In this document: positions 11,131-21,734 of the stretch, piece after piece
Numbering within the stretch: position 1 is the stretch's first letter
Layout: each line of letters begins with the position of its first letter
Origin: Okapia johnstoni
Taxonomy: Eukaryota > Chordata > Mammalia > Artiodactyla > Giraffidae
Direction of reading: 5' to 3'
DNA length: 64,000 bases
Assembly (NCBI GenBank): GCA_024291935.2
Contig: JAGTYA010000026.1
Coordinates: 6,242,001-6,306,000, forward strand
Translations under genes and position numbers: made by a program
Notes under the pieces: model-generated
What the model was told of the DNA's origin: nothing
Database searches by the model: none
Seen by the model: only the letters and a program-made list of their open reading frames with translations

Positions 11131-11739
11131 CATTTATCTTTGGACCCCGTACTTGTATGAGAATCCCGGGCAGGGTTCCTGTTTCCTCCACTCACTGGTC
11201 CTCTATCCCTGACTAAGAGACATTCTTATTGTTCCTCTCCATGCCGAGAGGTATCTATTGGTTGGGTCCTGCTGGTCTCCACAAGCAGAGCAGACCGGCG
11301 ATGAAAGAATGGCGCTCTCACCGCTGTCCATGGTTCTGAATCATCACCAGCTTTGTCGTGTGGACCATGGATCTGCCTGGGACGTTAGAGCTTGAGTCTA
11401 TACACATTTCACAGTGAGGCCCCAGCTGGCTGTCCCTGTCTCCTCTAAGAATGAATAAGGGAGTGGATTGGGGACGGGGAGGGGGAGATTTCTGAAATGT
11501 AGGAATGAAGTAAATGGAGAGGGAACTGAACTCGAGAAGAGCTCTTGGATTTTTCCAGAATGGACTGGAGGTGGGGTCAGGGGAGGAACTCTGAAAGAGA
11601 AGAAGGGCCTAGAAAGGGACAAGGGAGGGGGCATAGAAGGGCTCATCCTAGTTCGCCCACTCTGAGTCAAGTTGAGAAGCTCTGTATGCCCCAATGTCTT
11701 CTCTCCCCAGGCCAACTCCCACTCCCTTTGCTTCCCACC

Positions 11740-11940
11740 TCCGTAAAACTATTTTTAACTGTGAAGAACCAAAAATAGCCTGGCAGCAGCTTCAGGCCGT
11801 GGGAGAGGAGCTATTTATATCACCAGTGATGGTTCCAAAATAGCAAGCAGGAGGAGGGGGGCGGCTGGCACGCTAGAGAGCTCCTGGCTCCTGCTAAAAA
11901 TACTGGCAGTGTGAGTCATCCTGGCCTGGCTGAGTCACCC
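11740..11940. promoter_or_regulatory. Candidate MEF2 / AP-1 enhancer upstream of NPAS4
   Basis: Within 200 bases there is a consensus MEF2 site (ctatttttaa, 11749-11758), four near-consensus A/T-rich MEF2- or CArG-like sites (around 11769-11778, 11811-11820, 11835-11843 and 11894-11903), and two perfect AP-1 sites TGAGTCA at 11912-11918 and 11931-11937. The block lies about 2.8 kb upstream of the NPAS4 promoter in sequence free of recognised repeats. MEF2, SRF and AP-1 are known regulators of activity-induced genes; enhancer function here is inference. Confidence 0.5.
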
Positions 11941-12940
11941 CACTCCCTCCCCAAGCAGCAGGCAGCAGCAACAGAACGCGAAGAATTGGAAGTCTAAGAT
12001 GGGGGAGGTATCAGAGCCCATTGACTATAGGAAAGTAGGCAATGGAGTGAACTGAGAGAGGGGCTTTGGGGTGAGTTTGTAGAAGAAATAAAAGGAGCAG
12101 GAGCCACCCACCTGAACCCTCTGTGTGAGCCTGCAGCATTTCCAGCTATGCACTGCTGCTTAGCGATGCTTGGGCAATTGAAGGGAGGGAGTCAGGTTGT
12201 GAGAATGTGCATGTGTGTCGTCTGTCCTTTTGATTGTGGCTGTATTTGTAGGTTTCTGTATGCCTGTTTGCATGTGTCTTTGTAGCTGTGTTTCTGTAGA
12301 CCTTTTAATCTGTACATTTGCTTATGCCTGCATCTATGTCTGTCTTTATTAAAAATGTCTATGACTTCCTGGGTTCTATGCAGTTCTACGTTTGTGCCTA
12401 TATGTATTTATATGTTTGCAGCTTTCTGTGTGCCTCCTTGTCCATGTTTGTGTCCACCTCTGAGTTGGCTCTATGCCTTTCTCTCTCCGCATCTGATGAT
12501 GTGTGTGGATTTACATGCATCCCTAGCCTCAGTGCACTTTCTGTTGCTCAGATGTCACTTGTCGGGCTCTTGAACCATTTATACCTTAATGACCTCTCTC
12601 CACCTAGCACCTTCCCTTCTTTCCAGCCCTTGGGACCCCAACCATTTGTGAAGGTCTCTGTTGCATGTCATCTCTAGCTAAAAGGTGGAGGAAAGGAGCC
12701 CCATATGACCTCTCCCTTTTCTCTTGAACCATCCTGAATCGTCCCTGGCCTGCAGGAGTAAGTGGTTTTCCATCACTCCATATTTGGGGAACTGAGGGAA
12801 GAGAAGGGCTTTCTTTAGTTCTAAAAAAAAAATTTCTGGTGTGGGCACAGGCATGCGCAGCATGCACACACATACACAACTGAAAGAGAGAATGAGAGAG
12901 AGAAAAAAAATATCAAGGTCCCTTCTTTACTGAGACAAGC

Positions 12941-13115
12941 TCGCATCTGTTGCCATGGCAACCCCGCCCACTCCTTCCCCGAAAAATCACCAAGAAGAGG
13001 TGATGGCATCGAGGAGCGATTGGTTGATTTTTTTCTTTATTATTTTTTCCGAAAAAGGGCTTTTTATAGCAAGAACAGGCCGTGAGATCCCTTGCCCATG
13101 TCTTATATGGCTTTA
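12941..13115. promoter_or_regulatory. Candidate regulatory element with RFX X-box
   Basis: A perfect 14-base palindrome gttgccatggcaac at 12949-12962 fits the RFX X-box. About 60 bases on comes a CCAAT box on the minus strand (attgg, near 13019), then an A/T-rich stretch and a one-mismatch CArG-like sequence near 13101. No gene starts here, so a distal element about 4 kb upstream of NPAS4 is the simplest reading. Confidence 0.4.
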
Positions 13116-13119
13116 CTGG

Positions 13120-14030
13120 GGACCTGGGGGGGACATCACTCCTCAGCTTCTATCAGAGAGGAGCAGGTATAGCTTTTCCAGAGATACCAAGGAGGATGAC
13201 CTCCTGGGAGGGAGTTGGAGGGTGAGTGAGGAGTCTGTTTCTTTAAAACAGCATGGAGGCTCCCGGTCAAATCTGCTCTTCTGGAGACTCAGGGCAAGGA
13301 TCTTGACAGAGGACTGTCAAAATGTATCCTATCTGGCTGTGGACAAATGTGTCTAACAGAAGGATAAAGAGAGATGGGTGGAGAGAAAGAATATATGAAT
13401 GCATGAATGAGTGAATGAATGAGTCACTTGATGGGTCTTCAGAACAGATGACAAAATGCCAAAGGATGTGAGCTATCAATGGTGGTCAGGACAGACAGGT
13501 AGACAAGATGGCTCAAGAGGGATCCATTAAGGCAAATGGTGGTACCATGACTCACCACCAGACCACAGATGTGCCTACTTGACTTGGACCCCAGGGAAAT
13601 TTGGGGCATAGCTGAACAGCATAGGGGAGAACTGAAGCTCACCTTCTCAAACTCTAGTCCCAGCCTGAGTCTCAAATGCCTCCTCTAAAGCCTGGCCACC
13701 AGCTACTGCAGCCACATCACTTTCTTGAGTGAACTGTAGCCTCCTGCCAAATGACTGGATGGTAGAAAGAAGGGATTCCTCATTTCCTCCTGTGCTTGGC
13801 TTGCTGCATAAATGGGGTCACTTGGGGCCGGAGGCTAGAAAGCCAGACCAAGAATCTGATTCTAGAGAGAAACACCTCCTCCCTTCCAGCCAGCTGCCGC
13901 CAGCCTCAGCAGGCAAGGGCGTGGCCTGAGGAGGAGGTTAGCTCTACCTGATGTGGTGGAACAAAGGCATGGAAAGACTTCAGACTTGCTCTGACCTGTT
14001 ATACCTGTTCTCAGGACAAATCCAGTTGTC
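13120..14030. other. Unique intergenic sequence
   Basis: A short (GAAT/GAGT)n-like run at about 13395-13425 (gaatgaatgagtgaatgaatg). Otherwise no gene or repeat recognised. Confidence 0.4.
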
Positions 14031-14034
14031 CTGA

Positions 14035-14150
14035 GACATGCTCCTCATGAAACTGAGCCTCAAGAGACAATGATTTACTCAAGTCACACAGCAAGTTATT
14101 GGAGAAGCTGGGTCTTAAGCCCAGCTCTTGTCCCCCAAGTCCAGGCTCTT
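14035..14150 (-). mobile_element. MIR-like fragment
   Basis: The reverse MIR words tcaagtcacacagcaag and gctgggtcttaagcccagctc are visible. Confidence 0.55.
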
Positions 14151-14189
14151 TCTCTCATGCCTTGGGGTAGAGTTGAGGTCTATCTGACC

Positions 14190-14350
14190 TGCATGCCAAA
14201 TCTAACTCACTGAGTGCTTTTGCAAATAAAGTTTTATTAACACACAATCACTTGTTTACATATTGTCTTTGGCTGTTTTCACCCTACAATGGCAGAGTTG
14301 AACAGTTGCAACAGAGACCATATGGCCTGAAAACCTAAAATATTTACTAA
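14190..14350. mobile_element. Old DNA-transposon-like fragment
   Basis: The piece gttgcaacagagaccatatg followed by aaaatatttactaactgaccc recalls an ancient hAT-type element common in mammals. The family name is uncertain. Confidence 0.35.
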
Positions 14351-14834
14351 CTGACCCTTAACAGAAAAAATACTTTCTTTTCCAGTAGAGGATGAATTCA
14401 CACTAGGAATATCTTTGCTTGCTTCTCTCTCTCTCACCTAGAAGCTCTCTGGGCCCAGGGCATACTATAATGCCATTTCATCTCCTTTTACTCTTCTAAA
14501 TGCTATGGTCAGTAGTGTCCCTGTACTCCGTAAGAGTGAAGAGACTGGGAAGCCCTATGGGCTAGGTCCTTACTAGCTTCTTGTCCCTCTGTAGCTGTGT
14601 AGATGTAGTCTCCCTATGCAGGAGTGATGTTCCACATCCTATTCCCACGACAACATGAGTTGGAGTTAGCATTGAAGAGTCAGGACACTCTATTCCATCC
14701 TACCCCAACCACAGCCTCAGGACTGTATTTTGGGTGGTAATTAAGGTATTAACGGGAAGACAGAATGTGCTGGTGGGAGGAAAATGACAGCCCTGTGGAG
14801 TCTCAGGCCTCCTAGAGCCTCCAGTCTAACCCAG

Positions 14835-14950
14835 GGGAAGAATCTTTATACTTTCTCAGAGAGATTTAGTAACTTGTGCAGGGTCAGACAGGTATGAAAT
14901 AGAATGAGATAAATCTAGAATTTGAACCCAAATTTCCTGATTTCTACTTC
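14835..14950 (-). mobile_element. MIR-like fragment
   Basis: Diverged reverse MIR words: taacttgtgcagggtcagac and gaatttgaacccaaatttc. Confidence 0.5.
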
Positions 14951-14999
14951 TTTCCACTTTCAACTAGGTTGTTCTTTTGAATCCATGAGTTTGAAACCA

Positions 15000-17900
15000 T
15001 GTGAAGACGAACAGCTTCCCAAGTACCTCCCCCATCCTGGGTCTCAGTCCACACGTCTGCAGTGAAAACATAATTTTTGTGTAGAGCTGGTTTGTGCAAA
15101 GGCTGCCTCTTAGCAGGCTGTTTTCTTTCTCTTAAGGCCCTTTCATTATGTTATCACTCCCCCAATTCTACTTGCCTAGGGAAGCATTCAGAACATTTCA
15201 TCTATTTATGGTTATGAAATCAACAAATCTCATGGGAAGAGGGTACACGCTGGCACCCACCCACTGAGATGGTCAGAGCCAGATGAGTGGGCTGAGCAGA
15301 GAAGGTGAGGGGCAGGGAACCATGGAGTGGTGGGAGGCAGAGGGTGTACCTCAGGTGGGAAAGGATGCAGCTTTTCCAGGCAAAGGCCTGAAAGCAGAGC
15401 CGAGGAAAGAGGGCACAAGTAATGCAGTGAGGAGCATGTCAGACCAGCCATGTTCCACGTTGAGAAGGAAGATCCATCAACTAAAACTACTCTTTGGTTG
15501 CAGAGAAGGGACCCAACACTCCCCCAAGCACCAAGGGGGAGAGAGGAGTGCAGGACGTCTGCCTTGCCCTCATGGAGCTGGAGCTGTGGGGGAGGAGACA
15601 GGCGCTCCGCACATTCATGCATTAGTTCAGCCCAGTTTCAAGACCCTCTCCATTACTGCTCTCCAGCTGGCAAACTCCTCCTTGTCCTCTTGTCCTTTGA
15701 TTGGGCCCAGGACCCCTCCTCAATGTCCCTCATGACCCTCTCCCCCACCAGATCTGTGCCTGGTCTCCGTATTCTCAGCATCCAGCATAGGGTCCAGCCC
15801 ACAGCAGTGCCTCAGGTATGTCATCCATTCATGCACACACATCTGAGGGGTGAGTTTGTGCTCAAGCTCTGTTCTAGGCACTGGCAATGCAATGGTTTAG
15901 AAACACAGTCTTGGTCTTCACTCGTGGAGCGTCCAGGCTGGTGAGAAAGTGAGAACTCGATCAAGCCATTTAGGTGGAAAGACTGCTGTGAAGGAGGCAT
16001 GCAGGGTGTTTGGGAAGAGCAAAATGAGGGATGACTGAGCCTGGGAGTCTGGGGTGGCTTCCCGGAGGAGGTGTGATTGGGCTGAGTTACAAGGTGTCAA
16101 GTGACTGGCTGACCAGGTTCCCCTGTGCTGAGTGGGAGGGGTGGGGTGGGCAGACTGCAGCACCACAGGATGCTTAAAGGGACAAGTGGCGTTCAGCCAC
16201 CAGAGCCACAAAGGAAGCCAAAAAAGAAGCCACTCAAGCCTGGGGCCATGTGTATGTATGCACAGCATGAAGGTGCCAGGGGGCAGCTGTTAAGGGCAGC
16301 TGATCCCCACTTTGACCAGGAAGTTTGACTCCCGGGGCAGGACTGAGATGAAATGGCTCAGTCTTGAGCAGAGAGGTCTGTGGGCAAAAGGCCAATAAAT
16401 TCTCTGTGGAAACGCAGGTGAGTGGGAGGGAGCCTGAGGCTCAGAGAGGCAGGAGAGGGTGAAGGCCAGGAGGCAGGCCCTGGGGTGAGACACCCACTCG
16501 GAGTCCTGGCTCCTTCCCATTGGGCAAGTGAATCAACCTCTTGTCCCTCAGTTTACCTATCTGTCAAATAGGGATGTGAGGAGAACAGTAGCATCTACCT
16601 CAACGGATGATGAGAAAATTAAATAAGTTAAATCATTAAAGCACTTGGAATCATGCCTGGCATACAAAAGGGGCACAATCAGTGTTGAAGGATGGAATCT
16701 CAGTCACTGTTAGCTTCACGAAAATAAGATTTTGAACAAGGTTCTGGAGAGACAGCATGGCTGGTTCTGGAGGTAGCACATGCCCTGTCACTGCAAGTGT
16801 GGGGACAGGGCCAGGACACCCACTGGATTTTCACAGCCTTGGCTCAGCTAGGCCTGGGAGCACCAGCTGGGGTGGGGCAGGCTGGGGACTGCAACAGTTT
16901 CAAAGAGAAGGAGAGGAGCTGACAGCTAGAGACCTGGAGAGGTCTAGGGAGGCACACGAAGTCCTCCCGGGGCTCCGGCTGTCCCAGGGCACTCCCTCCC
17001 TGGGCTGGCCCCTGCACAGTTCAAGGGCAGAGGCCCTGGCTGTGCTCAGTGAGCAAGCTCTCCCTGCCACTTTCCTGGAAGTCAACCTGGCCGTGTTCTT
17101 CCCCAGCTTAAGGTCCTCACGGCTCGCATCTCTCCCTGTTACTAAAGGTCCTCCTGGGCCTCTCACCTCTTCTCCCCACAGATGCCTCGACCACTGTAGG
17201 CTCCAGGTTCAAGGGTTTCCTTGTTATCGTCTCATGTATCTTGTAACATGAGAGTTTATGGATGCGACACTTACCTATGCCTTATATACCTAAACATGCG
17301 TTAGCTCATTCACACACACCTCCCAGGGGCCTAGTGACACCCGGGCTATTGTTATTTCCACTGGAACCTGGGCCCAGCACAGAGGAAGTCTGCAGGGAGT
17401 GTCCCATGAAGTCTCAGGAGAGACTGACGGAATTCAAGGCTGGGGTGACCACGGAAGAGCAGCAGGCCTGGACCTGGGGCAGCGACAGAAAAGAAGCCCT
17501 AGGAGCAACCAAGAGACCACCAAAAAGCAGAAAGAATGATGAACCCCACCCCTGGGAACCTGGAACTGCAAGGAGGTGGTCAAACCACGGCAAGAAGGGG
17601 GTAGCAGAAGTTATGGTCTATTGACAGAGAAGCTTCTGGAACCAGGAAGAGATGAGCCCTAGATGAATGGGGAGAGGACACCAGGAAGCCTTAGGAGAAA
17701 GGACCACCTGGTTGAGGGGAAGGCTCCTGACTCACCCAGTGCAGACAAGGGTGGGCTGGAGGAGCCTTCTCCAAGGATTCGAAGGTCTGGGACGACTTGG
17801 AGGTGGGCTCAGTGTAGATGTCCATGGATCATGTTTGATGCAGGGGAAAGAGTCCTGGACAGCAGGGTCTAGAGACATGGGTTCTGGTCCTAGCTCCGCC

Positions 17901-19530
17901 ACCAGGCTACTGGGGTGTTATGTAAGCCCCATCAGTTCCCCTATTTGCAAAATGACAGGTGAGTGGGTTGGACCCCTTGGCTTGCAAAGGCCTTCCCATT
18001 TCTGGCACTCTGAACATCTCTGGGCCCAGGGCCCAGCTTGCCAGTGCCTCTCCGGCTTTACAAGTCCAATGCTGCTGCCCTGAGACCCAGCTTCAGGTGG
18101 GGATGAGCCCATGTGCCCAATGCCAAGGCCTGAGTGGACCTGATGTCTCCCAGAGGACCGAGTCCTCGGTCCTGGATGATCAGGGCCATGCTGGGCCCTG
18201 CAGATCTGGCCCCTGTGGATATAGGGGGGCAAGGGAGGTGGAGCCAAGTACTGGTATGGTTTTCCTTCTTCAAACCCAATCCACCAGGGGCCATTCTCAC
18301 AGGTCTGTGCTAAGAGCACCAGAGGACTCACCGTTGGGGGATCCAATAGGTTCCGAGGGGTATAAAACAGACCCCAGGTCATCCTCGGGTGATCAGCACA
18401 GCCTGTGGTTGAAGCAACTACTACTTCCAGTATTGTTTAGCTTCAGTCTGGTGGGGGGAAGAAAGCCCCGCTAGAAGTGTCCCGCAGACCATCACAGAGA
18501 GCGTCCACAGCCTGGCAAGGGACCCTGCTCAGAGGATCCCAGACTCACAATTGAAGTGGGGGCCCCTCAGAGATCATCCACCTGGAGTGACTCAGGCCTC
18601 ATGCAGAGAACGGAGTAGCCCAAGTGACACAGCCAATCCTTAGGAGAGGGGAAGCCTGAACCAGGGACCTGAGTCACAGCACAGTGACCTCCCGAGCACC
18701 TCTCAAAGTCTGGTCTCTGAGAACAAGGTGTAGAGAGAAAGCCTGGGCCAGGACGCAGGGTTCTGGGTCTTAGTCTCAACAGCGCACTGACTTGCTGTGT
18801 GACCTTGGTAAATAACATCTCTTGGAGGGCTGCCTCAGTTTCCCCTTCTGTGCATTAAAGATGTGGCCCTGACAATAGATGCCCCTTGGAAGAACCATTC
18901 AAGTCCAGGGCTAACTTCTCCAGAACATGAACCTCTCTCCTCTGCCAGACTTGGTGCCCACCGTTGGGCTGGATCATACCCACTTTTGGGTCCCCAGCCC
19001 TGGTCCAGAGTAGGGGCCCAGAGATGTCTGGAACCTATGCAGTTCCTTGGGCACGGTCAAGTACTTCACAGCTGTCTTCAGTGAGTCCTGGTCAAACACC
19101 CCTGCAGGTGTTGCAGAGAGAATGCAGGCATCATCAGGATTGAGTGGGAGGAGATCAAATAGCTGGGTGCACAGGGCCCTGGTGATCCCAGCCGGAGCCT
19201 GCAGGCCTCACCTCCATCCAGAAGCCAGCTGTAAGCAGTATGGAGAAGGTCTGGTTCCAGAAAGTTCCAGAGATGTGGTGGGTTGCCAGAAGCTTCTGAT
19301 GGCAGCAGATGTTTGTAAGCAGCCACCTGGTTGTTTGGTCATGGAGTGCATGGGCTCCAGAAGCCTGTCCAAAGTAATCATCGATCCAGAAAGCCTACCT
19401 AGGTCTGGACTCTGCTGGGAAAATGAAGCAGCTGGTGCTACTGCCGTGAGAGTTGTCTGTCCCCTCGGTTGGGTACAGGGCAGGAACTGGAGACTGGCAC
19501 GCCGTGCCAGCTGTTTTCAACGTTAAGCCC
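15000..19530. other. Unique intergenic sequence with scattered MIR and L2 relics
   Basis: L2-like sequence at about 15820-16080 (ttctaggcactggcaatgc), MIR at 16495-16690, 17838-17965 and 18728-18865 (cttgctgtgtgaccttgg). An isolated TATA-like gtataaaac lies at about 18359-18367. No exon with splice signals or a known protein motif was found. Confidence 0.5.
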
Positions 19531-19539
19531 CGGGGGGAA

Positions 19540-19690
19540 CGACTTTGGCTAGGAAGTCAGCATCCCTGGGCTCTGGCCCATGTCATCCAGGAACATGCCA
19601 TGTGACCTTGGGCAAGTCCCTACGCTTCTCTGGGCTTATTTCTCTTTCAGTTTATTGAGAGGGTTGGAGAAAATGCTGAAGGTCCTTCCA
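19540..19690 (+). mobile_element. MIR-like fragment
   Basis: Core MIR words: catgtgaccttgggcaagtc followed by cttctctgggcttatttc. Confidence 0.6.
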
Positions 19691-19929
19691 GCTAGGATCC
19701 TAACCGGACTTCAGGCTGTCCCCAAGGAGAAAAAGACTAAGGCAGGCAGCTGGAGGGAGCGTGGGTCTTCAGAGACCCAGGGCGGCCCAGCCAGCAGCGA
19801 AGTCCTCACCTGGCATTTTCACTCAGTGGCCTTGTCCAGAGATGATCCCCAAACGCTCTAGGCCTGACGTTTTGTTTCCTTCCAAGGCTCCTATGGAGAG
19901 AGAGTCTGCCTGTTGGAGGGAGATGGGGG

Positions 19930-20500
19930 GGTGGGGGGCGGGAGGGGAGGAGGCAAGGGCAGGCCCTCCTTTCTCCAAGGCTGGAATGTTCCCAAAGTGA
20001 GTGGAGGGCGCTAAGATTGGGGAGGGAGTGGGGCACGGCCCCGGAGGCTTCCCGGGCCCAGGCCCCGGGGCTCGCGGCTCGGGGGCGGGGGCAACTCTCG
20101 GGCTCTGGCTGAGCCGCCACTCCGCCGGTTGCCTTTAAAAGGCGCCAGCGCGCGCGCATCAGCAGAAGGGCTGCGGCTCTCTTCCAAAATAGGCAAGAAC
20201 TGGGAGGCCGCGAGAGATGAGCTGCGAGCATCGCAGACGTCACCCGGGGCCTCCCTCCCCACTGCCTGCATCAGGTCTCCATGGCAACGGCGTGCCGCGG
20301 CCGCAGATGAATGAGCTACAGCGAAGGAGGGAGGAGCGAGCGCGCGCTCTCTCAGGCGTCCAGGGGGAGAAACTGCGCCGGGAAAGGGGTTGCAGACCTG
20401 GCGCGGGGAGGAAGGGGGCGCCCTCGTACTCAAAAGGACTCCAAGATTCATTCACTCCCTACTGATTATACTATGTCTTGGGAACGCGGGGGCTACTCAG
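19930..20500. promoter_or_regulatory. Orphan GC-rich island with CArG, CRE and X-box motifs
   Basis: This GC-rich, CpG-containing stretch holds a palindromic TTTAAAA element (about 20131-20143), a perfect CArG box ccaaaatagg (20184-20193), a CRE core gacgtcac (20236-20243) and an RFX X-box-like gtctccatggcaac (20275-20288). The last three lie within about 105 bases. No recognisable exon adjoins it. It may be a promoter for an unannotated RNA or a distal NPAS4 enhancer about 11 kb upstream. Confidence 0.5.
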
Positions 20501-20769
20501 TCCATTCAGGGACCCGTGATCCTTTGGTTCAGACGTCCTAGGCTCCCAGGGTTCCCCTTTGCCCTCATCTACCCTCTCACTCCGTCACCTCTCCTGCGCC
20601 CCAAACTCTGCGGAAAATCGGACATCGTGTGGCTTAGCGCCACCGCGTGGCGGGTAATGTCGCTGCGTCTGGCGTCCTGTGACTGGGGTCTCGCCGTCTA
20701 TGTCGCCCTCTGCCGTTTGTGAGAGGGAAGAGCATAAAAGATCTCAGTCTTCAAGACCCCAGCGAAGCC

Positions 20770-21720
20770 ACTACAGAGAACAGTCCGGAGTCACTATGAA
20801 GAATAGTATGGAGACGTCATTGAAAACTAGGAATAAAATTACCATACGACCCAGAAATCTCACTACTGGGCTATACCCTGAGAACCACAATTCTAAAAGA
20901 CGTATGTACCCCAATGTTCATTGCAGTAGCATTTACAATCACCAGGACACGGAAGCAACCTAGATGTCCATCAACAGATAAGTGGATAAAGAAGTTGTAG
21001 TACATAAATGCGAGGGAATATTGCTCAGTCATAAAAGCAGTGAATTCGAGTCGGTTCTAACGAGGTGGATGAACCTAGAGCCTGTTATACAGAGTGAAGC
21101 AGATCAGAAGAGAAAAACAAATGTCAGATATTAACACATATACATGAAATCTAGAAAAATGGTACTGATGAACCTATTTGGAGGGCATGGATAGAGACTA
21201 AGACATAGAGAATAGACTTATGGACACAGCGGGGGAGGGAGAGAGTGGGACAAATTGAGAGAATAATATTGAAACATACATTACTATATGTAAAACAGAG
21301 GAAGTGAAGTGAAAGTCACTCAGTCATGTCCAATGCTTTGTGACCCCATGGACTATATAGCCCATGGAATTCTCCAGGCCAGAGTACTGGAGTGGGTAGC
21401 CTTTCCCTTCTCCAGGGGATCTTCCCAACTCAGGAACTGAACCCAGGTCTCCCACATTGCAGCTGGATTCTTTACCAGCTGAGCCACAAGGGGAAGCCTG
21501 AAAACAGATACCCAGTGGGAATTTGCTGTATGACACAGGGAGCTCATTCGGGTGCTTTGTGACAACCTGGAGAGGTGGGATGCAGTGGGAGGTGAGAGGG
21601 AGGTTCAAGAGGGAGGGGATATATGTATACCTATGGCTGATTCATGTTCATGGCAGAAACCAACACGACATTGTAAAGCAATTATCCTCCAGTTAAAAAT
21701 AAATAAAAAAATAATTAACC
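20770..21720 (+). mobile_element. L1 3' end (bovine type), split by Bov-tA
   Basis: The end of L1 ORF2-like sequence is followed by the bovine L1 3' UTR (gggacaaattgagagaataa; attcatgttcatggcagaaac; an A-rich tail). It is interrupted at 21300-21500 by a SINE. Confidence 0.8.
21300..21500 (-). mobile_element. Bov-tA SINE inserted in L1
   Basis: A complete Bov-tA in reverse, with tRNA-like head at 21455-21499, flanked by the duplication aaaacaga (21292-21299 and 21501-21508). Confidence 0.9.
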
Positions 21721-21734
21721 ATGGAAGAAAGCAT

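Noticed and set aside
18355..18420. TATA-like gtataaaac as a gene promoter
   Set aside because: No CpG enrichment, exon or other promoter element follows; one A/T word is not enough.
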